From the NCBI GenBank assembly GCA_024196135.1, contig JAMQCK010000123.1, forward strand, positions 1 to 58,563: DNA of 58,563 nucleotides. The letters are read 5' to 3'. The position numbers and the translations under genes were made by a program. Positions 20,315-32,210 of the stretch are shown here, piece by piece; the stretch's first letter is position 1; each line of letters opens with the position of its first letter. The stretch comes from Pleurotus ostreatus/Saccharomyces cerevisiae fusant (lineage: Eukaryota; Opisthokonta). The notes under the pieces are model-generated. The model had not been told where the DNA came from and made no database searches. It saw only the letters and a program-made list of their open reading frames with translations.

Positions 20315-23145
20315 ATGTTCCGAAATGCAGCCACGAAGATTGCCCACAACACTACGATTCCCGCACTCGCCGGAAACAAGGACTTGCGTCCTCTACAAGA
20401 TCTCATACACGCCGAGAAGTCAGTCTTAATATCGTACGTGTATCCCCCTTATTCTTGTGTGTACCGGGAACTTACAGCTCGTAAAATCAAGGCTACAGAA
20501 GCTGAGTGTAGACATCAACAAAGCGGCGGAAGCGCTGCGAAACTGGGGTGCGACGGAGGGGGAGGATCTCTCGGTACGTCCGCGCGTCCCCCTTAATCTG
20601 CATCGGTACTCATCTATCGCAGGACGTCCTCGGCGCATCCACAAACCTCCTCTCCCACTTCTCTGGTGGCCTCTCCCAGTATGCGTCGCACGAGCACGCG
20701 ATCCGCGATCACATGAAGTCCATCCGCACCAAGGAAGAGGCCCTCGACGACCTCAAGCGCCGCCGCAAGGCCGTCGTTTCGCGCGCGGATAGCGCCGAGA
20801 AGAAGCTGAACAAGATGGGGCCCGAGCACAAGAACCTCGCGATGCAGACGGAGCAGCTCAACCGCCTGCGCGACGAGATCCGCGGCATGGACTTTGACAT
20901 CATGCGCGATGAGGCCGAGCTCGGCGACGCGAAGCGCACGCTGTGCAAGGCGTGGATGGCGCTCAAGTTTGGCGGCCTGCAGGAGTGCTGCGAGCGGGGA
21001 GCGGTGCGGCAACCCTATGCTCATGCCTAGCAATGCGCTCATACTTCTTGCAGATTGCAGGTGATTTCGGGAAAAGGATTGTCGCCGTGCGTTCCCCATC
21101 TTCCCCCTCCTGTATATCCTGCTCACCACGGGTCCAGGAAATCCCAGAGACCACTACGCAGCCAGGATACCCCCGCCCCATGTACCACGGACACCAGCAA
21201 GTCGAGCGACACATCAACGACGCCTTGCGTGCTCTCGCGAACATCCAGATTTCCACCACCATCGAGGGCCAGCCCGCGCGCAACATGTCCGAGCTCCTCC
21301 CGCCGCCGGCCGTAGGCGGTCACTTCCTCGACTCGGCAACCCCGTCCGCTGCGTCATCCCCCACCGCGTCATACCCGCCCCCGTCGCCGTTCTCGCCCCC
21401 AGCCGGCGGGTACCGCCCGCCCGACGGTCCCCCGCCAGGCTTCCCGTCCGCGCATCTGGAGCACCAGGATGGGCCTCCTCGCGCGGTGGACGATTTCGGT
21501 GTGCGTACCGGTCCCCAAGGACCTCGCGAGTCGTTCCAGGGGCCGCGGTATAATACGGTGCCTGCGCGAGGTGCGGGAGGGGATGTGCCACCTATGCAGC
21601 CTGGTGGCTTCCTCCAGGGCCCGCCGCGTCTGAACACCGAGGACGATAGCTCGTCGTTCGCCGCGAGTGTCACCGAGGCGCTGAATACTGCAGAGCGCAA
21701 GAGCAGCGACTTGACGCGGCCGGGCTACATGCCGCCTGGCGCGATGGCGCCGTATCCGCCGTCGGGTGGAGGACCTGGCGCTGCGAACGACCAGAACTTG
21801 GGGAACCCATGGCAGGATATGCCGTCTGGTCACCAGCACACGATCTCGTCCGTGTCAAGTAACGCGGGCTTGGCGTACATGGCGAGCGACGATGAGCCTG
21901 ACCATAAGGATCATGTGAAGTTCGACGGTGCGACGACGGATATGGATAGTGGGGTGCGGTCTTGTGCGTATTTCCGCTCGACTTGACCCAGCCCTATCGA
22001 CTGACTGGCCTGCAGCTTTGCATGACCCGCGTACTGATGCTGCGCCCCCGGTGGCGAATTCGCCCAAGCGCGTGCCCCCGCCGCCGCTGCATCCCGCGGA
22101 GGAAGAGGCCATGCTGAACGCGGCGGCAGCCCGCGAGGTCGAGCGCGAGTTGAATGCGCTGCACTTTAGCCCGCCCCCATCTGCCAGTGACGCGTCCGTT
22201 TCGCTTGCGTCGGATGTACCACAACTACCGCCCGTCGCTCCGCTCTCCACTGCATCGCCCCGAGTGCCACCGGCGCCGCTTCGTACTTCTGGAGACAGCA
22301 ACGCGCCCGGTAGTCGTCGGCCCAGCATGGATAAGAACGCGTATAGCGTCGCCGGCAGGCGCGCGAGCGCGAGCCTGGACGCCGCGCCCCATTCGCCCGT
22401 GGATGCGCCGCCCACGTACACCCCCGCGCAGACCTACGCGCACTCGCAGCGGGAGTCGCTCTCCTTGTCTACAGATGAGGTCCCGCGTCCGACGCTCACC
22501 GAGGAACCCATCCCAGCGTCGCCGAGGTCGATGCCGAGCCAGACGCTGCCGGGCTCCCCGCGCGTCACGTCTCCGTCCCCGCTCGCCTCGCCGGCGCCGG
22601 CGCCCATGTCGCCCTCGCCGCTAGCGTCGCCGCTCTCGTCGACGTCCCCGCTGCCGCGCCCAAGCTTCCCCAGCGAGCCCGGCCGCCCGAGCTCCCCGCT
22701 CGCGAGCTTCCGCACCGCGCCCGAGTTCAAGCGCGACCTCAGCTCCGCGCGGTCGAACTCCTCGCTCGCGTCTGCGGCGTCGGGTGCGCCGCCGACGCCG
22801 GGCGGGGCGCGCACAATCTCGGCGGCGGCGTTCCGCAGGCCGAGGGGCCCGACGGTGGAGGGGAGTGGCGGGCAGGGGGGCGCGGTGGCGGATACGAGCC
22901 CGCTGCATCTGAAGAAGCGGAACCCGAGCGCGACGGTGGCGCCGCCGTCGTCCTTTGGTGGGCGGTCGGTGAGCCAGGGCGGCGATGCGCCGCAGATTCC
23001 GCCCGTGTCTGGCGGCGGGGAGGACGAGGACTTTGACTACATCGGCGCGTATGGCGATGAGAGGCCTCAGTCTGGGCATAGCCGAGGTGGTGGGTATGGC
23101 GAGGGGAGGTTTGCGACGAATCTGGATAACGATGGATTGCGTTAA
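20315..23145 (+). CDS. PIL1: Eisosome core component Pil1/Lsp1 with long proline/serine-rich tail
   Basis: Six exons (20315-20433, 20492-20573, 20623-21003, 21054-21086, 21138-21963, 22016-23145) with introns of 49-58 nt give 856 residues. The first ~240 residues form the Pil1 BAR domain: FRNAATKIAHNTTIPAL, LRPLQDLIHAEKSVLI, RNWGATEGEDLSDVL, SAEKKLNKMGPEHKNL, ALKFGGLQECCERGA, AEIPETTTQPG. Pil1 BAR dimers coat furrow-like plasma-membrane invaginations (eisosomes) rich in PI(4,5)P2. Yeast Pil1 has about 340 residues. Here ~600 extra C-terminal residues are Pro/Ser/Ala-rich and predicted disordered, ending EDFDYIGAYGDERPQ. Exon 4 is only 33 nt; its inclusion restores the conserved AGDFGKRIVAEIPE junction. 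Confidence 0.9.
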
Positions 23146-23279
23146 ATATTGAGTTTCGACAGCCTACTTATTGGATGGAATGGCGTCAGGTAATTCTTTT
23201 CTGTGAATCACGATACGCATATTATTTGCTTTGGCTCTCTTTCAAATTTCCGGCATCGTACGCTGTAATTATCATAATA

Positions 23280-23566
23280 GAGTGTGTCTGTTCAGTAATT
23301 TCTTTCGTCATCCTCGGAAGTTTCAGTAATTTACTTGAGCGGGTTCGTACATTGTCGGGCAATCTTCATAATCTATTTGAGAGTCGGAATGCATTTGAGC
23401 GCCGAACGGGTGACTAGCGCGCACCCAGCCGTGCGACAACCCCCGCTCCAAGGCTGACATGTTGATCAATTCTTTCACTTCGCTGAGAACTCTTTAGTAA
23501 ATCATTTGAGAGAGATGAGACGAGGTAGGGACTAAATCCAGAATAAATTACCGAACAGACACACTC
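23280..23566. mobile_element. MITE with 22 bp terminal inverted repeats and TA flanks
   Basis: A 22 bp inverted repeat beginning GAGTGTGTCTGTTC occurs at 23280-23301 and, as its reverse complement, at 23545-23566, with one mismatch (A/G). TA directly flanks both ends (23278-23279 and 23567-23568), as expected for a Tc1/mariner-type insertion. The interior (~240 bp) has no coding capacity, so this is a non-autonomous element. It lies 135 bp after the PIL1 stop. No second copy was noticed in this window. Confidence 0.8.
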
Positions 23567-23844
23567 TAATCTGCGCGGCAAATACTGTTTGAATCACGGA
23601 GGCCTCGGTGTTTTTGGGATCCTTGCTACCATCGTTTCGGTAGGTATATTTCCATGCGTCGCTGCTGACATGGTAAGCAGATTTCTTATGGGCCGGTGAT
23701 CATGAGCTGATAATCTGTGCCCGCCAGGTAATCGTGCAGGCCCGATGACGGCCTTGCGTTCTCCACGAGTGTAGGGCGTGATTGAGACACCCTTGTTGCT
23801 TCGCACCAACGGCCATGGCCTCTGTTCTCTCGGATTCTCCTGGG

Positions 23845-25642
23845 ATGTTGGATCCCAGTCTTCAAATAGATGTAGGCGTGAGGGGTAACCGAAGTAGTCG
23901 AGAGGTGCGTCCTGCGACTCTCTGCTTGTTCAACTGAAACTGACGTCGAACAGCAAAGCACGGCAACACATGAGGAAACAAGAAACGACGTTATCACCGT
24001 CGAGGACATTGGCACGGGCCGTGCGCTCATCGACGTTCTACCCCCCGAGATCATGGGACACATCTTCTTCCTTTGCCAGCCGTTCTACAAAGATTTCATG
24101 CCTAGGTGGCCGACGCGCGACTCGCTGGAGTGGATTAATGTGACATGGGTCTGCTCGCGGTGGAGGGCCATCGCGACGTCCTCCCTATCTCTCTGGTCCA
24201 CCGTCGACTTGTGCTACAACCGCCCGATTGACGTAGGGCGGACGTTCCTCGAGCGATCGCGGAAGGCTCCACTCACTCTGTTCTTCTATTCCATGGAACT
24301 TGGATGCTCTCCCAACGATATCACAGTCTTCGCACAGATTGGATCCTATCACGTCGATCGTCTTGTCGCCCTACACGTCAGCGTCGCTGGCAGGGCAGAC
24401 TTCGAGCACGTCTACAGCCTTCTCGGAGGAAAAGTGTCCAGTGTACGAAGCCTTTCCCTCTTTCTACAGTCCTGCGATCCCGTCACCCAGAAATACACAA
24501 CGACCGGCCCTGACCTCTTCGCTGCGCAGCTCCAAAACGTGCGGAAGATTGCAGTTAGGCACTGCGCCTACTCGAAATTCGCCAGGTTCTCGGGCCTCAC
24601 TCATCTCGCGGTGTGCAGTAAAGCATCCGTGCACTGCGACGATTTGGATCAGTTTTGGCAATTGCTACAACGATCGCCCCAGCTCGAGACTCTGCTCTTG
24701 GCGAAGTGCAGCATCGTTGACGGTTACCAGACTAACCGACTTCAATCGTACCTACCTCCTCAGGCCATATCCCTGCCTCATCTGCGAAAGCTGCAACTGT
24801 CCGAAGTGATCGACCCAGCCCCGTTTCTCGCGTGCCTGGACATACCGGAGACATGCAGAATGTGGATGAATGGCTTTCTTTGGCGAGCCGAGGAAAAGGC
24901 TCTCTCCTTGCTGCTTCCGCCCGCTGGGCGATGCCGCCCTCTGATGCAGCCGATACATACACTGCAGCTCAGTACGATAGACCCTCACCCTGGGGATCTC
25001 TGGGTCAGGCCCGGAACCGTCGGCATAGACGGAGACAATCGCCTCGACTTCGAGCGGCTCGTCGGGACCATCAGTTCCCATTCGCGGCTTGTACTTTTGC
25101 TAGGATATCGGCCAAGCACGACACCCGCTGGCTCGGCACGCATGCTGTCGAGCATGCCGAGGGTACAGACCCTCGACATATATTGCCTGGCAGCGCAGGG
25201 CGCAGAACCTTTTCTCGAAGCGTTGGTCCTGCCGCAGGATTTGGCTGGGAGTCTGCCCTGCCCAGCGCTAGAGGCATTGCACTTGTCCATCGCGTACGAG
25301 GACTTCAACGCTGGCGCTGTGTGGAGCATGGTTGCGAGCCGCGCCCGAGCAGGCGTCCCGCTTCAGGAGTTGCGCATACAACACGACAAGGTCAAGAGGC
25401 CGCCGCACATCATACACAGTTTCAGCTCCCGGGCGATGTGGCAGCCGAAGTCCGTCGGATTGCGAGAAAGCGTCACGCTCGACTCATCTGGTGCTCCTAC
25501 TAGCAGAGTCACCATTGAACTGCGTAGTGGCGTTCGAACTGCAGATATTATAAGAAAGCTCCGGAGCGGATCGGACCTTCTCTGTTCTGCCGATGGTGAT
25601 GATTGGGGGGGCAGTGTTTGCAAGGAAGAGCGACAATATTAG
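23845..25642 (+). CDS. F-box/LRR-like protein
   Basis: Two exons (23845-23904 and 23954-25642) with a 49 nt intron (GTGCGT...CTGAC...AACAG) give 582 residues. The intron is inferred because the long frame has no ATG before the F-box, and the 20-codon exon MLDPSLQIDVGVRG... joins it in phase. The F-box is DVLPPEIMGHIFFLCQPFYK ... WINVTWVCSRWRAIATSSLSLW. Leucine-rich blocks follow (DRLVALHVSVA, SLPHLRKLQLSE, LDIPETCRMW), then RCRPLMQPIHTLQL and SVTLDSSGAPTS, the same C-terminal signature as the tandem pair at 11357-15304. Its closest relative here is the truncated copy at 19029-20096. An SCF adaptor role is inferred. Confidence 0.85.
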
Positions 25643-25846
25643 TCTTCGGACTTGAGGCGCACGTAGGATTGTACTACCATCGCGCTATACCTGTCCTACC
25701 TTCTTTTCCACTAAGGGTTTGCTCCAGCTCCTTAATACATGCTTCTGTACCTTCCCGCTCGCCGTCTTGGGAAGTTCATCCACGACGCCCTCCTCACCCA
25801 AGAACCACACCCACGCCGGCGCGTTCTGCAAATTGGATAAGTCGAT

Positions 25847-25954
25847 GTCAACATACACGATTGCATGCCTCCATATACAGCTGCATGTCCCGACAAACAG
25901 GTCAACATACACCATTGCAGATCTCCATACACGAGTGCACGTGCACATTCCCCA
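25847..25954. repeat. 54 bp imperfect tandem duplication inside the last acyl-CoA synthetase intron
   Basis: GTCAACATACAC starts two similar blocks at 25847-25900 and 25901-25954 (both then run ATTGCA...CTCCATA). They expand the final intron (25988-25826) to 163 nt, against about 50-98 nt for the gene's other introns. Confidence 0.6.
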
Positions 25955-27139
25955 ACACAAGTGCATATCTCGATAACTGATTACTCACCTGCGGGTTCAT
26001 CGCGTCCGCGACCGCTCGCCTAACGTCCGCGCGCGATACGTCCGTCCCGGGCTCGCGCGCGATCCACGCGCCGACGACCTCGCCGTACTTCGTGTCGGGC
26101 ACGGCGATGGCGGCGGCCTCGCGGATGCCCGGGTGGTCCGTGAGCGCGTTCTCGATTTGGACGGGGAAGAGGTTCTGCGATTTGTTTTTTGTTTATATTC
26201 AAAGTAGCAAAGATGGAGAATGAGGGAAAATGAGCGCTTTGGAAGTCATGATTCGTGGCCACTGCGACGTACCTCGCCGCCCCGGATGATGATGTCCTTT
26301 ATCCGGCCGACGACTGGGCGAGGGTGAGTACCGCAGGTAACGAAAGGGGGAAAAGCAAAACCCACTGCGCAAGTACCCGTCCTCGTCCATAATGCCCTCG
26401 TCGCCAGTGTGCATCCAGGGCGTGCCGCTCTCGTCCCGCTTCATCACGGCCTGGGTCTGCGCATCGTCGTTCCAGTATCTTTTACACTTGTGAGCGTTGT
26501 GCTCAGCTATTGCGCTTGCGATAGAGATTACCCCTTCTGCAGCAGATACCCCGCGACGAGCAGTTGCCCCGGAGTGCCTATCGGCACCACGTTGCCGTTG
26601 CCGTCGACGATCTTTGCCTTGACGTGTGGTTGGATGCGTCCGACTGTTTCGACCCGCTTGATAATAGGGTCTTCCGGCACCGTCTGGAATGAGACGGGGC
26701 TCGTCTCCGCTGGAGAGACCTTGGAGTCAGTCGCAGCGATAATGAGTCGGTGCGATCTCGAACTTACTCATCCCATACGCGTTCGTCAGCTCACGCAGGT
26801 TCATATGCTCGATGAGGCGCTTCATGAGGTCGATGGGGATGGAGGAGCCCGCAGCGATGCCTGTTCTGTACCATCATTAGTCATCAAATCCCATCCGCAA
26901 CTTTCACGATCCTATCGAGCCATGACCGTACCTCAAATGACCCAAGTCAACTCTCTCGCCCTCATGCCTCCGCTTATCCACCTCGGAGAGCACGCCGAGG
27001 AAGTGCGTGGGTACGCCGTGGAGGGCTGTGCAGCGCTCTTTTATGACGGCGTCGACGATGGCTGGCGGGTCGAAGACGGGGGCGGGGTAGACGATACACG
27101 CGCCGTGCGTCCAGGCTGCGAGGTTGCCGAGGACGAGGC

Positions 27140-27197
27140 GTGAGGGGGCAGGGAAAGGTAAGTATAAGAGGGCGAGTGCAAGGGATTCAATACTCAT
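27140..27197 (-). other. Candidate AT-AC intron
   Basis: The only reading that joins PLFHCF to GLVLGNLAAW in phase removes 58 nt beginning ATGAGTATTG and ending CCCCTCAC, with a branch-like ACTTACC about 18 nt before the end. Compared with the consensus GTGAGT...CAG, just the first base (G to A) and the last base (G to C) differ. No canonical GT-AG alternative keeps the frame and the conserved residues. Confidence 0.6.
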
Positions 27198-27762
27198 CAA
27201 AGCAGTGGAACAGCGGTGGGACGTTGCCTGGGTATAGATAATTTAGTGCGAGTTGCGATGAGTCTTTCATGCGAGCAAGCTTACATAGGATGTCCCTATC
27301 TGTCAACCGCATGCATCGGCCAACGGAGAGACCGTTGTTGAGGAGGTTATGGTGAGTCAACTGCTCGGTCATCAGTGCATGCCCAGTCTAAAGGGAAATA
27401 TGCCACCTACAGAAACGGCCTTAGGCAAGCCCGTCGTGCCACTAAGATCATGATTATCAGTCTTTCAGATGAGCACCCTACGCCGCATCGCTCACCTCGT
27501 AAACTGCAAATTGATCACATCATCCTTCCCCATAGACCCCTCCAAAACCCGCCTCGCCTTCTCCTCCCTCGTATCCTCCCGCCACAGCAAGATCTCCCTC
27601 CAGTCCACCAGACTCCGGATCTCCAACTTCTCCACCTCCGCCTTGTACTCGCCCCCATTGTCCATCACTATTATATTGCGCAGCTCCGGGAGGCTCGGGT
27701 CGCTGATCTCGCCGGGCGGCGAGTTGCGGATGCCGGGCGCGGCGGAGGCGAGCATGGCGAGG

Positions 27763-28594
27763 AGTTCTTGCCCAATCCACCCTTGCACGTGACCCCTAAT
27801 GGGGAAATGGCCACGCGCTCCGGACGTGCGGCCATTATTCCTTCGTTTATCGTTAATGCATTCTTTCATTTACCGTATTGCTTTTCGTTTGGCGCCTCGC
27901 AGTCAACAAGGTCCCGTGACCTCCTTGCTCCCAACCACCACCGTCCCCGCGTCGTCGTCGACGTTGCCGCTCCCGTCGATGCGTCGCAAACGCGCCCTGT
28001 CACCCAGGACGCGGGCGTCGCGCATGCCACGCGTCCGACGCGCCGGGGAATGATGCTGAGCAGCCCATACGCGCACGTCGCGGCTCAACCGCGCGTCGAC
28101 GGTCGACTAGCGGCGGGGACGACGTCGCCGACGTCGCCGGACGCGTATACGCGTTCACAAACGCGTCCCAACACCCCACACCCCCACCCCCACATAACCT
28201 CGCGCGGAGACGCGTCGACATGGCCCTGTCGAGCAGGCCGTGCCGTCGCGTCGATCGCTGGGTTGTCCTCCCCTACGTACCGGTCTCTTAGAGTAGCACG
28301 CGTAGTATGAAGTGCATAGAATAGCTTCAATAGAAATTTATTACCACCGAAAACCCTTCCCGGCACGCAAAAAAGCCTCGCCTCTTCTAGCTCAGGCTCG
28401 CTGGATGGACTTGCTCCCTCGCGCGTTCGACTCGTGCTTACAAACCTCGGAAGGATAATTCAGGGAAACCTACGTCCAAAACACTAAATACGGCGCGACG
28501 TCGACGTCGCGCCGGACGCAACGGCACTTCCCGCGTACGCTTTGACACTTAACCCCGTTTGTGGTCACGTGCAAGGGTGGATTCGGCGGCTCCT
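27763..28594. mobile_element. 832 bp inverted-repeat DNA element with 9 bp target-site duplication
   Basis: A perfect 21 bp inverted repeat (AATCCACCCTTGCACGTG...) lies at 27774-27794 and 28563-28583, set 11 bp in from each end. Similarity continues inward to about 42 bp. The element is flanked by the direct repeat ATGGCGAGG at 27754-27762 and 28595-28603, symmetrically placed. Removing the element and one repeat restores the acyl-CoA synthetase frame exactly. A 9 bp duplication suggests a Mutator-like (MULE) origin. No transposase frame is present, so it is non-autonomous. The interior is rich in ACGCG and GTCGACG. Confidence 0.85.
28491..28514. repeat. 24 bp perfect palindrome inside the element
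   Basis: The sequence starting CGGCGCGACGTC is followed immediately by its exact reverse complement. It lies 80 bp from the right end of the 832 bp element and could form a cruciform or bind a dimeric protein. Confidence 0.85.
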
Positions 28595-29628
28595 ATGGCG
28601 AGGTAGGCGGAGGAGCGGATGCGGGGGACGCAGATGAGGTGCTTGACGCCCACGGCGCTGAGGGTTTGAATCTGGGTGAGGGGTGAGTGAGTGAGAGTCA
28701 GTTTGAATGTATATTCCTCTGACGCGTGAGCGCGAAATCCACTCACGAGCTCATTAATCCTATACGCCGGGTTTATAGTCACCAAAATCGCACCAATACT
28801 CGCGCACGCCCACTGCAGCATCGCATACGCGCTACGGACCCACGTTAAGAACCCACCCTCCGGCTAACGGTTATGTAACGCAGAACCGACCTATTATTCC
28901 CCATAATAACCGCAACACGTTCCCCGGGCTTCACGCCTAGCTCCAGCAGGCCCCGCGCGAGCGCCTTGATGTGGCGATCGAGCTCCTCGAAGTCCCAGGC
29001 GAGGTGGGTGGAGACGCCCATGTTGGGTGAGGGCGGGCCGGCATGCGCGCGCGGGCGCTCCTGGCGGCAGATGAGGGCGGGCCGCGTGCTGTGTTTGGCG
29101 AGGATTTCTTGCTGGAAGTACATAGGGAGGGTGCGGTGGTCGAGGGGAGGCTCTAGTGGGCCTTCCACGGCTGAGAGCTGTAGATGTCGGATATTTCGTA
29201 GTTTATGGAGGTGAGCATTCGCTCTTGCTCTCCCGCTAGCGCTGATGGGTACAGATCGTAACGTGAGACGGTTGGCGATTGACATAGTGCTCGGGGAATG
29301 GTCTGAAGAGACTGTAGATGTGAAGGCGAAGGTCAGCAATGATCTGCTACGTGTCCCGCGCCCTCCTCAATTCGTGGCAAAGATTAGGACCAAGACAAAG
29401 TGCCGCCCCACCCCACGGGGAAGCTCGAACCATGTGATCACGTGGCTGACCGCATTTTGGGCCTCCCCGGCGAGAGGACAGGTCGGGCGCGCCAGCATAA
29501 CCCGGCGGATCCACACTCAATCGTCTTGACAACTAGTGAGGCCATGCAGCTCATGCGTACGATACTCTAGATACAAAAAGTGACATTACTGCTAATGTAA
29601 GGGGGCGCAGTCGTACCAAAGTAACCCA

Positions 29629-31514
<1,886 letters not shown>

Positions 31515-31592
31515 GGCGGTCGAAAACAAAACACTGGATTTCCAGCTGAATTCGGAGCTCGTCGGCTACTCCGCGGCAATTCCCGTGTGAGG

Positions 31593-31617
31593 CACGTGAC
31601 CAAGCTCAAAGTTCAAC
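31593..31617 (-). promoter_or_regulatory. GTTGAACTT motif plus E-box upstream of LPD1
   Basis: CACGTG at 31593-31598 and AAGTTCAAC (GTTGAACTT on the sense strand) at 31609-31617, about 80 and 100 bp before the LPD1 ATG. Confidence 0.5.
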
Positions 31618-32210
31618 CATCCTCCGTCCTGGTCGCCGAGGCTGATTCAGCCTCCTTACAGCCCAAGGGGAGGGTCACTGAGTCTGTGATACAATATATG
31701 TATCATCTAAGACGTATGATGAGTATCCCGAGGCCGATGAGGAATTTCTCAGCCAAACGCAGGGAGAACAATAGCGACAGTCATCCACCGGGAGGGTGCA
31801 CTATGTGATAGGCAGCTATCATTCATTCAAGTGTTCCGAGCCCACAAACAAAAGGCTAGCACCGACTGATGCTATTCAACTCCACTTCGAAAGTGAACGC
31901 ACTATGCAGAACCATCTAAAAGGTCCCCCATAAAACCATCCGAAGGCTTCGGCGGACTCGTCTTGTTCTCCACCTTTTTCACTAGGTCGGCCGTCTAAGC
32001 AGCAAACTGCCTCTGAGCGGGGCCCACTGGCGCTCCGAACGAGTCGAGCGTTACAGAGAGCATCGAGTTTGAGGTGCCACTTTATGGCGCTTGATTATAG
32101 CATGTCGGGCAGAACACGCTGCGAGGCCATCATGTCATCGAGATGCTTTCTCTGATACCTACAAGTACATGGCATAAGCATATCATTCCGCTTGAATCGC
32201 GCGCTCCCGC
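31618..32210. other. Intergenic, no supported gene
   Basis: Between the LPD1 promoter and the GH115 stop codon. AT-richer sequence, presumably the GH115 3' UTR in its right part. No recognisable feature. Confidence 0.4.

Larger units (their letters stand above)
25685..29285 (-). pseudogene. Acyl-CoA synthetase (AMP-binding) gene interrupted by a transposable element
   Basis: Thirteen exons: 29285-28891, 28831-28747, 28671-28595 continued at 27753-27496, 27441-27411, 27360-27285, 27227-27198, 27139-26932, 26865-26768, 26709-26532, 26478-26366, 26313-26273, 26174-25989 and 25825-25685. Without the 832 bp insertion and one 9 bp target duplicate they sum to 638 in-phase codons. ANL-superfamily motifs are clear: TSGTTGLPKAVS (A3), [14 protein letters not shown] (A5), WMHTGDEGIMDEDGYLRIVG (A7), GRIKDIIIRGGENLFP (A8) and the lysine motif PKTASGKVQKH (A10). 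The enzyme would activate medium- or long-chain fatty acids as acyl-AMP, then acyl-CoA. The element in exon 3 breaks the frame with stops, so the allele is predicted null. Intron 27197-27140 is AT-AC rather than GT-AG. Confidence 0.85.

Noticed and set aside
27763..28594. Reading the 832 bp element as an ordinary large intron
   Set aside because: No GT donor or AG acceptor lies at the boundaries. A 9 bp direct repeat plus inverted ends explain it better, and all other introns of the gene are about 50-163 nt.
29439..29444. CACGTG upstream of the acyl-CoA synthetase as a sixth example of the promoter pair
   Set aside because: No GTTGAACTT-type partner is present; only a distant AAGCTCGAAC similarity.
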